Positions 50,842 to 61,676 of a stretch of 64,000 bases of DNA are shown one piece after another. Both the position numbers and the translations under genes were made by a program. The notes under the pieces are model-generated. The model searched no databases. It was not told the origin of the DNA and saw nothing but the letters and a program-made list of their open reading frames with translations. Source of the DNA: Chelonoidis abingdonii (Eukaryota; Chordata; Testudines; Testudinidae); the NCBI RefSeq assembly GCF_003597395.2, contig NC_133771.1, forward strand, positions 54,961,385 through 55,025,384, in the 5' to 3' direction. The first letter of the stretch is position 1; each line of letters starts with the position of its first letter.

Positions 50842-50982
50842 TGTAGCAGGGTGCTGATGCAAAGGCACCTAATTAGCCCCTGCTCAGCCAGACCCAATCA
50901 GGAGAAATAGATTGGGGCTGGGGAGAAGTCTGGTTCCTGGCCTTTAGAACTAGTTGCACCTGCAGGCCTGAGGGTTCAAGGA

Positions 50983-50990
50983 CTATAAAG
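50983..50990 (+). promoter_or_regulatory. TATA box of the solo LTR
   Basis: CTATAAAG, about 160 bp upstream of the poly(A) hexamer, a normal LTR spacing. Activity unknown. Confidence 0.6.
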
Positions 50991-51021
50991 GCTGGCTGGC
51001 TGGCAGCCAGAAGGAGGGGGG

Positions 51022-51042
51022 GGCGGCGGCGGCGGCGGCGGC
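51022..51042. repeat. (GGC)7 microsatellite in the LTR
   Basis: Seven GGC units preceded by a G run. Confidence 0.9.
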
Positions 51043-51148
51043 AAGGGAAGATCAGTATCCAGGCTGAGGGCAGACTCTGTGTGGAAGAGGAGATTGTAAG
51101 GCCTGAAAGCTATATATAGTGTATCACTGGTGGTGGGAGAACTTTTGT

Positions 51149-51154
51149 AAATAA
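51149..51154 (+). promoter_or_regulatory. poly(A) signal of the solo LTR
   Basis: AATAAA on the LTR sense strand, downstream of the TATA box; GT-rich sequence follows within 70 bp. Confidence 0.65.
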
Positions 51155-51309
51155 AGCCATGGGTGCTGAAGAACTAGAGGCCTCTCTGAGTTTTATTGGG
51201 GGTGCCAGTGGGCCCCAGGAAGAAGGGCAGGCAGAGGACCTGTTACAGTGTGGTTGAACCTTGTCTAGAGTCTTTGTGCCAGAGTGAATTTCTTTTCCTC
51301 ATGTAAAGG

Positions 51310-51615
51310 TTGCAACAAGCCCAGAGAGCCTTGCTTCAGGTAATAGGAAATCTTTTGTATCAAGAGAGTTTGAAGGCTTTCTGCTGAGTTTTGGCACAGT
51401 GCATTATAAAACTGCTGTGTACCATCTCCAAGGATATGGGATAGTGGAGAGACTGCCTGGGTCTCTTAAGAAGCATGTAGCTTGCATACTGGAGGAACAA
51501 TTAAATACACCTGTCCCTATTGCACTGAATCATTGTTCATATGGCATTTGGTGTACACCTCATGAAAGTACTGGTTGGGTTTATAATCAATATCACATGC
51601 TATATTCAGACTAAT
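51310..51615 (+). pseudogene. retroelement integrase core fragment (gypsy or ERV type)
   Basis: The plus-strand frame keeps, in order, SFVSREFEGFLLSFG, HYKTAVYHLQGYGIVER, LKKHVACILEE and PHESTGW, the pattern of the C-terminal half of a retroviral/Ty3-gypsy integrase catalytic core (the stretch around the third acidic residue; E of IVER is present). The residue expected to be acidic before SFVSREF is not visible. Frame ends at a stop at 51612-51614. Upstream and downstream integrase domains are missing. It lies just outside the TSD of the 406-bp LTR, so the two are not shown to belong together. Which superfamily it came from cannot be told from this stretch. Confidence 0.65.
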
Positions 51616-52040
51616 GGTGATTTTTCTACTAGTTAATGGTGGATTTAACGGGATACTTTTACTAATATAGTTACAATTGCTACATGATAGACAAGAAAGA
51701 TTACCAGGAGTAGGATTATATGGAAGATTATTTGTATAATCAAAGCATTTTAAATGTATCAACATGTCATATACGTCATATTTCTCTTTTTAAAAGTCAA
51801 AGGCAATTCCTTAAATAAATCAGCTATGATAATTTTATTTACTAATTATTGCTTTATTTTTATTTTTTTTTAGAAAAATTGGGATTTCTAGTAGCAAACA
51901 GAATTCCAATATTCTTAATTTTAGCCTCACATTTTAATAAATTCTGCATATCTAATTTAAGTACCTCCCAAGTCCTCTAATAATTCTCCTTCCAACACCT
52001 ATGTATAAACCTTTCATGAGATGGTGTCATAACATTCAAA
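51616..52040. other. unassigned AT-rich sequence
   Basis: Between the integrase and Penelope remnants; no coding similarity seen. Confidence 0.4.
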
Positions 52041-52440
52041 TTATAGGTTCCGGATGAAGATCATTAAAATTAAAAACAATTTTTAACATTCTACTGAGTA
52101 TTGATTTTATTATAAAATGTGGAAACCTGTACACCCAGAAATTACTGATATCACCATTATTTACTTTAGATGGTAGGTATACTAGAATGCATTCTTGTTG
52201 ATTCAGCCATAGACAGCTCAAAGGGATCAAGGCAGGCCATCTTGAAAATTTGTGGAAAATTTTGAAGTTTTCTCATCAAAGTAGCATTAATCTTGCTCTC
52301 ATAATTAAAAAGGGGGTCCATATTTTATTTCAACTAACAATCCTGATCATTTAGTTGTTGAAGAATCTCACTCCTATATTTATCATAATCCATTATGACA
52401 ATGGAGCCCCCTTTATCTGCAGATTTAATTGTAATAATCT
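52041..52440 (-). pseudogene. Penelope-like element RT N-terminal fragment
   Basis: Minus translation from 52429 gives KSADKGGSIVIMDYDKYRSE then ILQQLNDQD, ending at a stop near 52343. ADKGG (52406-52420) is the diagnostic motif at the start of the Penelope RT. The following frames, broken by many stops, keep a weak TFYNKINTQ stretch near 52110 where Penelope RTs have their FY..PKIHK block. Very old; too broken for more detail. Confidence 0.55.
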
Positions 52441-55400
52441 AATCAATGAAGAGATTCTGTATATGACATTTCTTCCCTCTTTACTAATATTATTATATAT
52501 TTTATGATTCAATCTTGTTTTAGCTCTCTCTCTCTAACTAGTCTAGTACAGGTCTTCAAAAAATGATAGGAAAGAGGAAGAATAAATCTACCTGAAACTT
52601 AAATATTTTAGTTCCATAATTTGCAGTAGTCTCATGTTCAGAAGAATCACTATTAATATCACTCCAGAAGATGGATTTAACAATATTTTGACCAAAATAG
52701 TTTTCAAACATAATATTTTCAGAACTGAAATAAGTAAATGTCTACAAAAAATAGCTAAGAATTTAATAAAACACCACACTCTACTTATTTTAAAATACAA
52801 TGTTGTTGTCTTTTCACTGGAATGCAGCATCCTTTCTGATGTAACTTAGTGGAAAAGTGAGATTTGTGGTAGCATGCCAGTGCTATGTTCCCTTTATGTT
52901 CAAGGGAAGACTGAAAAATGTCCTGTCCTTGGAAACCAAACAAGCCACGTGAAGATTAAAATTCCCACCAAGAATCATAGGAAAGGTTTAGTTTGTAACG
53001 AAGAATATTATAAAACAAAGGCAGTGAATCAATTCTTGGGCTCAATTCTTCTCCTAGGTACATTCATTTTACACCATTGATTTCAGTCAAAATCATGCTG
53101 ATTTAGGCCCCAATTCAGGAAAGCACATAAGCACATGTTTAAGTACACCTCAATTCAAAAAGTGTCTTGCTGAACAGGGATGGACATATGAGCATGCAAA
53201 CATTTTTCTGAATGAGGACCTTACCCAAGTGTATTTTGCAGAATCAAGTTCCTTGAGTCTCACCAATAAGCAGCAGGAGTTAGGAAGCATGTGTGTTATC
53301 CTTCCAGATAACAATAGTGAATACATGTCAGGTATGGACAGAAACTATAAAAATCAACCAAACAGTACTGAGAAACCATGCACTATGTATAGCAGATATA
53401 GAAACTATATCAGTCTTACTGTATAAAAAATGACTCAACTGTTTTCATTAATTATGGTAAAAAAAACCTGCAGACGGAGGGGGCAAACACACACAAAAAT
53501 AAGGATTTTTTTTTTCAAATGAGCTTTTGTTAACCATGATTGAACTCAGAAGTATTTTGCCTGTCAGTTACAGAAAAAAAAGAATACACCATATCTGTCT
53601 ACCAATTTACATTAACAAAGGATGCAGCAAGGTTAGTATAGAATGACATCTTCTCTTATAAAAAATATCTGAATATTCCGAGCAAGATTGTCTTAACAAA
53701 CTATCAACTTCCTGGTGTCTTCTGCTCAATAAGCGTATTTTAAAATCATTTTATGCTATGCCTCATCAAGCTGCTGCTTCATTTCTTACTGCATAATTTT
53801 GACAGAACCATTTGGAAAAAAATCAATGCCTCAGAGCTGTGTTTGGATTTACTGCTGAATCCAAATACAGAGTATTATCATAAAAAGCATCAAAGTGAAA
53901 ATTATTGATGGTGCTTGTTTAGTGAGCATGCAACTGTTAACTCTAAATATAAATATTTTAACGGCATGATTTCTCACCATTATAGAAGAGCAAAGAAAAA
54001 TAAGCTTTGTAATCTGACACGACAAACCACTTAAATCCAAATTTAAACAAAGAATTTGCCAGAGCACTGCACTACAGAAAAGTGCATTGTTACTAGAGAG
54101 ACTTCTCAGTGTGAAGCACAAGTCCAAAAAATTCCATCATCATCTCTGACTTGAGAATCCAAATATAGTATAGTAAATCTGTGCTGTTATCCATACCATC
54201 AAAACATGCTTCCCTACAAGTGTGCAGTAGTAATAGGGGTGAAATTCACCTTCCCTCCAAACCAGGTCCAAGGCATGAGGCTGATTTACAGTTTCCTCAC
54301 AATGACTGTTCCAACCAGCAGGCTGGCATATGAGCTGCAGCTCTTTCATGACAGTCACGCGGAATAATAGGACTATGAATCTATGTATGTGTAGTACAGG
54401 TGTACTGATGTTCCTACCCTGGTTCAGTCCTGCCTGTAGCCTGGTTTAGGGGGACCCAGGCTGATAATTGTTTCCCTTCTGGATCATAAGCACCCGTGCA
54501 ACCTCTCCAGCAACAAAAGGCCCATGCAGCCCCAATGCAGGGCATAAATGGGAAGAGGGCCTTGTATTGACAGGCAGATAAATACACTAAGACTGTGAGG
54601 AGTCTAGGAGCAGATGGGGAAAAAGAGAAAAAAATCAAATGAAAAAAGAAACCAGTTTGAGACCTTCATAAACCCTTAATCCCCATGAGACTTGCATACC
54701 CCAGTGTATGGAGAATTTCTTTCCCCATCCAGATAGGGTATAGCTCTGAAGTGTTTGATTCAGCTATCTATTACTTAAATCCAAGTTAGTGTGTACTATA
54801 AATACTGTACATGGTATGGACACCTGTTCCTTGGCTGAATAGTCAATATGGGATCTTGCCTTCAGAGCTTTATGAAGGTGTTCTTCTAATCAAAAGCAAT
54901 ATAGAAAACTTATGTTCCAATTCTGCAATTAACTCAACACAGACTGACCTCATGCCCTCATGAAATACCATTTTCTTCAGTAGGGGTCTGCATAGGTGCA
55001 AGGATACACCTGTACAGAACCTACTGCAATATCAGGTCCTTAAAAACTAAGCACATTGATGTTAGTTAAAAGACTCCCATTAGCTTCAAAGGGCTATGGA
55101 TCAGGCCCCAAGAGAGTTGAGTGAATAGTTTGAAATGAATACATTATATCAAATTTTATCTTTTTCTGGTGACAGAATGCCCACTGACACATTATAACTT
55201 TCCTTGAATGTATTCTGTATTTGAAATTATTAGCCATCTCCGCACTTCCATTTTTTTAATGCACATACACTGCTTTTCAAAATTTGAACTATAAGTGGTC
55301 AAGTAAGTCACCTTGCTGTGGTTGGATTTTTTTTTTTTTTTGGCATACTGGATCAGCATAACTCTGATAATCAAGTTTTGGTGCAAATGTTTCCACAAGT

Positions 55401-57109
55401 ATTTGAGTTTGTGAATTTAAAAATGTGTTCGGTTAGTGGCAATAAAACCCAAACTCCAAAATGTTCAAAAAAGTGGACAAACAGACCAAATCCAGGTATA
55501 GAAATTTTGTTTTTAAAAGGCAAACAAAATATGGATTTTTTTGCTGGCACTATTCACATATGTCTAGTAATGAAATGGACTTCATATAGGTATCAGATTG
55601 TTACATCTGTTTAGTTTATTTTACAAACCTGTAGACAATTAAGTTTCTTCCTTAGTTTTATTCACACTAATGAAAATGTCTTTGAAGGTTTCATTTTTGT
55701 ATGTAAAATGGTACCCTTGCCCACTCCTCACTTCATTTTGCAATTTCATAGTTGTGAAATGTTGTGCATATTGACTTGTATATTTTGTGAACATTCTTGT
55801 ATACCTAGCTCCTTTAGTAGGAAGTGGGAAATAGATTTCTGTTCTAAAGCCATTTTTAGATGAACAATAAATCTACAACCTTATGAACATCCAATATACG
55901 TAAAGGCCCAAATAAGGCCTTAAAACAATTAATTACAACGCATTCTGTGCTAAAGTATGTGTTAAGCTGGTCAACAAAGTACGTTGCATTGCCTCAAGCA
56001 TTAAAAGACAAAATCTTTTCTTTAAGAGTCACTTTTTGACTACAAAATGAATGCAGTTTTCAATGTACTTTGGTAGAGCAACAGTGACATCCAGTGATCA
56101 GGTTGGTAAATTTCTGGTGTTTGGTAGAGTGCAAATTTCAGAATCTGTTTCTTTTAAAGGTGACCATCTAAATTTAAATGAAACACTAGAAACTTGCCAA
56201 GTTCAGCATATTTCATACCATGTCTTTATCAAGAAGTAGTGCTAAAATTGTGCATTACTTAAGTGTTATTAACCAAGAATTATTACAATTAAAACATAAT
56301 TGATTCATTATCTGCTCGTAGCACTTAAACACAAAACTAAACACATAATTTAGCACAAGTGTTTCAACTTGCTTCATGTATTTTGTCCTGGGGGATTGTA
56401 TTGATTAAGGGAAAGAAGCCAGATGCTGGAAGTTTGGATTAGAATTGCACCATTGAACTGAAATAATATGCAAGTGCTGACTGTATGTAGTTACTTGTTT
56501 AGCATAATCAGCATTTTAGAGAATTTAAACAGGTCAGTTAAATGGAAGCACTGCAAAACTTGTACATGTTGGTGATTCAAAAATTAGGACTCTTAAGTTT
56601 GTTTTCTGGTCTGGAAAGTAGACTCCAATCTGATCTATACAAAAATTATAAAACATTTAATGATTTATTCACTGAGATTCAGCAACAGTTTAAAAGAATG
56701 CCTATCAGATTATTATAATTCCATTTCCACTTATTAAAATTGTAATAAAAAATGCAAAACATCTCATTCATTACTCCTTCTATATTACCACATAACAACT
56801 ACCGGTCAGTAGACATACTACAGATCTTGCCCTTTGCAGTCTTACCCAGTATAATTAGAAATCTTGGGATACTTTATCATCAAATACCATTGCATGGTAG
56901 TATTTCATGAACTGCTATCAAGCAGTTTGTAACTTGTATATTTTATTTTTATCTGCATTCCATGCAAAAGCACTAAATTAAAAGAGCTGTAAGGTTGCAC
57001 AGGGGATGATTGCTCCCACTGAAATTTTAAAGACCCTGCAATGTCCAGCACCTCTGGAAGTCAGACCACTTTTATTTTCATGCCTACATATAGATTTATG
57101 TATTTAACG
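52441..57109. other. unassigned sequence, repeat-poor
   Basis: 4.7 kb with no gene recognised. Contains a dispersed repeat at 53100-53222 and a related piece near 55080; poly-T tracts at about 53497 and 55327. Confidence 0.4.
53100..53222. repeat. dispersed repeat ('CACATGTTTAAGTAC' type)
   Basis: TTTAGGCCCCAATTCAGGAA, GCACATGTTTAAGTACACCT, GTGTCTTGCTGAACAGGGAT. Same family as 50465-50590. Confidence 0.55.
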
Positions 57110-57444
57110 CAGGGATTGGCAACCTTTGGCATGCGGCTCCCCAAGGTAAGCACCCTGGCAGTCCAGGCCAGTTTGTTTATTTGCCGCGTCCACAGGTTTG
57201 GCCAATCGCGGCTCCCACTGGCCACGCTTCGTTGCTCCAGGCCAATGAGGTCTCCGGGAAATGGCAACCAGCACATACCTTGGCCCACGCCACTTCCCGC
57301 AGCCCCCATTGGCCTGGGATGGCAAACCATGGCCATTGGGAACCGCGATTGGCTGAACCTGTGGATGTGACAGGTAAACAAACTGGCCTGGCCTGCCAGG
57401 GTGCTTACCCTGGCAAGCTGTGTGCCAAAGGTTGTAGATCCTTG
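57110..57444. mobile_element. hAT-type long-palindrome MITE, 335 bp
   Basis: Left end CAGGGATTGGCAACCTTTGG, right end CCAAAGGTTGTAGATCCTTG. Left-arm blocks GGTAAGCACCCTGGCAG, CCAGTTTGTTTATTTGCC and CACAGGTTTGGCCAATCGCG recur inverted in the right arm, so nearly the whole element is a hairpin. Flanking octamers ATTTAACG and ATCTAATA match 5 of 8. The open frames on both strands are by-products of the palindrome. Confidence 0.88.
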
Positions 57445-57480
57445 ATCTAATAGTAAGCATACAAATTTGAAAATTCTAAA

Positions 57481-57586
57481 CTTAACTTTTCCTATCTTGG
57501 TTTTTCCTATATGTAAATTTGAAGTTATAAATACTTATATAACTTCCAATTTACATATAGGAAAAAATGAGAGAGGAAAAATTAAG
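57481..57586. repeat. 106-bp hairpin: two 49-bp arms, 8-bp loop
   Basis: Left arm 57481-57529, loop AATACTTA, right arm 57538-57586; 43 of 49 positions pair by Watson-Crick rules with no gaps. Inner block TTTTTCCTATATGTAAATT is inverted as AATTTACATATAGGAAAAA. Outer ends carry TTAA symmetrically (CTTAAC / ATTAAG). Small non-autonomous DNA element or independent palindrome; only 36 bp from the hAT MITE but unrelated in sequence. Confidence 0.85.
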
Positions 57587-57784
57587 TAGATGCTTTTATA
57601 ATTTACGAGATTGTTCTGAAAATTAAAATAATTAATGTTTGTGCAGTATTTAGAAATATAAACTCCTGTGGAAGTACTAAGTATATTTTTTATGTATTAA
57701 ACAGGTTGGAAAAATCTGACCCAGTGATCAGTGTCTGTTGTACATCCCCCTCCCTATTTCCCGATCTACAAAGAATGTGTTTGT

Positions 57785-57818
57785 GATACAGCTCTCAGCT
57801 TGATACAGCTCTCAGCTT
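57785..57818. repeat. exact 17-bp tandem duplication
   Basis: GATACAGCTCTCAGCTT occurs twice back to back. Confidence 0.95.
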
Positions 57819-58244
57819 GGCTCTTTTACTTCTACTTTCAGCTCTGGCGATCCCCAGATCAAATACTTGTGTCAGACAAGAGGTGACTGCTACATAAGCA
57901 CTAGAAAATATATCATAGGGAACAATTTTGCACTAGCACAAGATGTACTGGATGACGTAACAATTCTATGTTCACAGATATATCCTTCCATAAGATAGGA
58001 AGAGCAAAGGATTTCATAGTGCTTCTGATTCATGCATCACTCCTGAACAGTGGAAATCTAGGACACAAATTTAGGAAAATATACTTCAGTTTATTCTACT
58101 CTATCATGCCTTCCTTAAACCCACCTAATCATTTTTGTTGTCTTGTTTAGACATACAATAGTTTTTGCTCTCTTAATAAAAATTCTGGTAATGCTTAGCC
58201 CCTGTATGAAGTATACATTGTGTCTTTCATCTGTGCTTCTCAGT
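57819..58244. other. unassigned sequence
   Basis: No gene or repeat recognised. Confidence 0.4.
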
Positions 58245-58375
58245 GGAAGATAAAGTATTATTATCCACATTTGAGAGATGGGGCAACTGAGGCACAGAAG
58301 GGAGAAATGATTCAACCAATGTAATTCAGCAAGTCAGAAGCAGAACCTAGAATCAAGTCAGCTAAGTGCCTCTAT
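58245..58375 (-). mobile_element. MIR SINE remnant, minus strand
   Basis: TATTATTATCCACATTTGAG, ATGGGGCAACTGAGGCACAG, AGGGAGAAATGATTCAACCA and AGCAAGTCAGAAGCAGAACC follow the antisense of the MIR core and 3' part. Confidence 0.75.
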
Positions 58376-59026
58376 TTGAAAAAAAATACTCAAGGGAGCA
58401 GAAAAGCATTTGTACTCTTGATTGATTGTACAAATCCCTATGCTGCATTCAATTTAGGAACATCTTTTTGAAAATAAATTGCTAAATAGATATTTTTGAG
58501 TGAGATTTATGTCATTTTTAGAGTTCGTATTTAGAAGAGGGAACAAAAGTGACATTGAGATGCTGTAGTAACTGGTGACAAAATAAATACTATGCCAAAC
58601 TACCTGCTAAATTGTGATCCAATTTTGAAAGCCTTCTGGTGCTGTGTATACTGTGGTACCAATGTTCATTAATAATATTATGTATTCTGTAGTAGGTATC
58701 ATAATTTAGAATATATATATATTTACCTACATCTTGTGAATTAGTATTAATACACATTCACATCAAACATTCTAATGTCTGCTTAACATCCTTTCTTGTA
58801 TGATGCAAATATGTATTACATGGACTGCATGCTATAGATACATTATTCATAAATGTCTTTATTATGTTTACAAAGGTGGACAAAATATATGTAAATGAAG
58901 CTAATCAAAAAAAGAGGGAAGTGTATTGCATGAAAAAATTGAAAGGGACCAGAGTAGGTATCAGGTACAAAAGGTACATCCTCACCACAGAGAGAGCATT
59001 GGGAGGCATATGATACAAAATAGGAT
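58376..59026. other. unassigned AT-rich sequence
   Basis: No gene; a short (TA)n run lies near 58712. Confidence 0.4.
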
Positions 59027-59455
59027 TTCATAAGATCAGAATTGTACGACTGTAAGGGACTGCCAGAGGTCATCTAGTCCAGTCCCCTGCACTCATGGCA
59101 GGACTCAGTATTATCTAAATCATGCCTGACAGGTGTTTGTCTAACCTGCTCTTAAAAATATCCAGTGATGCAGTTTCCACAAATTCCCTGAGCAATTTAT
59201 GCCAGTGCTTAACCACCCTGATAATTGGGAGGCTTTGGTAATATCTAACCTAAACCACCGTGCTGCACTTTAAGCCCATTGTTTCTTATCCTATCCTCAG
59301 AGGGTAAGGAGAACATTTTTTCTCCCTCCAACCTTTTCGTGTACTTGGAAATTCTTATGCTCCCCTTCAATCTTCTCTTCTCCAGACTAAACAAACCCAA
59401 TATTTTCAATCTTCACTCATAGGTCATGTTTTCTAGACCTTTAATCATTTCTATT
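59027..59455 (-). mobile_element. CR1 LINE 3' region
   Basis: CATAAGATCAGAATTGTACG and GGTCATCTAGTCCAGTCCCC mark the 3' end; CAGGTGTTTGTCTAACCTGC and CTTCTCTTCTCCAGACTAAA are the end of ORF2. Ends at about 59455, 5'-truncated. Confidence 0.88.
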
Positions 59456-59639
59456 GTTTGCTTAGTAGAGTTCTACCAGCTTGTGTTTCTTCATTTTTAC
59501 AGCTTATGTCTAAATATATGTAGTCTGCATTTCTCAGTTGCTTTACCTGCTGCTGCTCTATTGCATCATAGATTTCCTAATTGTTTCTCTCAGGTTAGTC
59601 CAAGTACAATATCTCAGAGTCGTCAGACTGTTCATAGAC

Positions 59640-59700
59640 CCAGAGATTAATAGATTTTAAGGTCAGATGAGACCATTGTGATCATCTAGTCTAGTTCAAC
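59640..59700 (-). mobile_element. CR1 LINE terminal 3' fragment
   Basis: AGATTTTAAGGTCAGATGAG and TGTGATCATCTAGTCTAG match the extreme CR1 3' end (compare 32983). It may be the detached tail of the CR1 that continues at 59948. Confidence 0.75.
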
Positions 59701-59758
59701 CCCAGTACTTTCATGTTCTCCATCCAAATCACGTGGTGGAGAAAAGGAAACTATAGAG

Positions 59759-59947
59759 CAGAGATTGGCAACCTTTGGCACACTACTTGCCAGGGTAAGT
59801 ACCCTGGCAGGCCAGGCCGCTTTGTTTACCTGCGAGTCTGCAGGTACGGCTGATCGCATGCCTCAGTCCTCACCACTTCCCGCAACCCCCGTTGGCCTGG
59901 AGCGGTGAACTACGGCCAGGTGGAGCAACGATCGGCCAAACTTGTGG
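59759..59947. mobile_element. hAT MITE, right end missing
   Basis: CAGAGATTGGCAACCTTTGG start, GGTAAGTACCCTGGCAGGCC, CTTTGTTTACCTGCGAGTCT and CGATCGGCCAAACTTGTGGA match the 57110-57444 element. The terminal right arm is lost where CR1 begins (about 59948), so a deletion joined the two. Confidence 0.82.
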
Positions 59948-61245
59948 ACGTATTCAAGATGTGGGCGTACCATGGATTTATACAGAGGCAACATGATATT
60001 TTCTGTCCTATTATCTATCACTTTCTTTATTATTCCCAGCATTCTGTTCTCTTTTTTGACTGTCTCTGCACACTGAGTGGATGTTTTCCGGCAACTATCT
60101 ACAAAGACTCCAAGACCTCTTTCCTGAGTGGTAACAGCTAATATAGACCCCATCATTTTATATGTTTAGTAGGGATTATGCTTTCCAATGTGTGCTATTT
60201 TGCATTTATCAACATTAAATTTCATCTGCCATTTTGTTGCCCAGTCACACAGTTTTGTAGCTCTTTGCAGTCTGCCTAGGCATTAACTATCTTTAGTAAT
60301 TTTGTATCATCTGAAAATTTTGCCACCACACTGTTTACTCCTTTTTTCAGATCATTTATGAATAGGTTGAATAGAACTTATCCCAGAAGAGACACTTCTA
60401 TTTATCTCTCTCCATTCTGAAAACTGACCATTTATACCTAGTCTTTGTTTCCTATCTTTTAACCAGTTACCAGTCCACGAGAGCACCTTCCCTCTTAGCC
60501 CCTGGCAGCTTACTTTGCGTAAGAACCTTTGGTGAGGGACCTTGTCAAAGGCTTTCTGAAAATCTAAGTACACTATATCCACTGGATGCCCTTGGTCCAC
60601 ATGCTTGTTGAGCCCTTCAAATAATTCTAATAGATTGATGAGGCATGATTGGCCATTACTAAAACCATGTTGACTCTTCCTCAACAAATTATGTTCATCT
60701 ATCTGTCTGACAATACTGTTCTTTATTATAGTTTCAACCAGTTTTCCTGGTATTGAAGTCAAGCTTACAGGCCTGTAATTGCTGATATCACCTCTGTAGC
60801 TCTTTCTAAAAATTGGCATCACATTAGCTATCCTCCAGTCATCTGGTACAGAAGCTGATAGGTTACAGACTGCAGTTAGTAGTTCTGAAATTTCAAATTT
60901 GAGTTCCTTCAGAACTTTAGGTGAATACCATCTGGTCCTGGTGACTTATTGCTGTTTAATGTATCAATTTGTTCCCAAACCTCCTCTTATGATACGTTAA
61001 TCTGGGACAGTTCCTCAGATCTGTCACCTAAAGAGAATGGCTCAGGTTTTGGAATCTCTCTCACATCCTCAGTCATGAAGGTTGATGCAAAGAATTCATT
61101 TAGTTACTCCTCAATGGCCTTATCATCACTGAGTGCTCATTTAGTTCCTCGATCGTCAAGTGGCCCCACTGCCTGTTTAGCAGGTTTCTTGCTTCTTATG
61201 TACTTAAAAAAAAATGCTATTTCTTTTTGATTCTGTGGCTACCTA
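59948..61245 (-). mobile_element. CR1 LINE, reverse transcriptase part
   Basis: Minus translation 60822-60352 keeps MPIFRKSYRGDISNYRPVSL, YLDFQKAFDKVPHQRFL and NGQFSEWREINRSVSSG (RT palm); 60156-59950 keeps RTENIMLPLYKSMVRPHLEY (thumb). The VPQG region is mutated, and no FADD block survives in frame. At about 61245 the copy is interrupted by the Penelope-like element and resumes at 62668. Confidence 0.9.
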
Positions 61246-61674
61246 TGATGGTGCCCCTGAACATATATCTGGACAAAGTTTGCAGTGGGATTTGTTGCAA
61301 GGATAGGTTACTGGGTTAGTGTTTTTGTTGTGTGGTGTGTTGTTACTGGTGAGTATTTGCTTCAGGTTGGGGGGCTGTCTGCAAGCGAGGACTGGACTGT
61401 CTCCCAAGATCTGTGAGAGTGAGGAATCATCCTTCAGGATAGGTTGTACATCCTTGATGATGCGCTGGAGAGGTTTTAGTTGGGGGGCTGAAGATGACAT
61501 CTAGTGGCATTCTCTTAATTTCTTTGTTGACCCTGTCCTGTAGTAGGTGACTTCTGGGTACTCTTCTGGCTCTGTCAATCTGTTTCTTCACTTCAGCAGG
61601 TGGGTATTGTAGCTCTAAGAATGCTTGATAGAGATCTTGTAGGTGTTTGTCTCTGGCAAGGGACACCACCATAT
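61246..61674 (-). pseudogene. Penelope RT C-terminal/linker segment, inverted
   Basis: Read on the minus strand from 61672: MVVSLARDKHLQDLYQAFLE, YPPAEVKKQIDRAR, then after a frameshift near 61495 DDSSLSQILGDSPVLACRQP and PNLKQILTSN, and last a Cys cluster CNKSHCKLCPDIC. The RxPPNLK block follows the RT thumb in Penelope-like elements and the Cys-rich linker precedes their GIY-YIG domain. One frameshift; RT palm absent (5' truncation). Confidence 0.8.
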
Positions 61675-61676
61675 GA

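Larger units (their letters stand above)
50842..51247 (+). mobile_element. solo LTR, 406 bp, with TATA box and poly(A) signal
   Basis: TGTAGCAGGG...CCTGTTACA ends, flanked by the exact pentamer GTGTG (50837-50841 and 51248-51252). Inside, in sense order: CTATAAAGG at 50983 (TATA box), a (GGC)7 tract, then AATAAA at 51149-51154 followed by GT-rich sequence. This U3-R-U5 order supports an LTR. Unrelated to the TGTC...GACA LTR family in this window. No gag/pol lies within the TSDs. Confidence 0.88.

Noticed and set aside
57041..57460. Overlapping 89-118 codon frames on both strands
   Set aside because: Products of a GC-rich palindromic MITE; both strands encode similar peptides because the element is self-complementary.
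59863..60156. 97-codon minus frame with CR1 thumb sequence and an unusual C-terminus
   Set aside because: The C-terminal part is translated from the MITE remnant, not from CR1.
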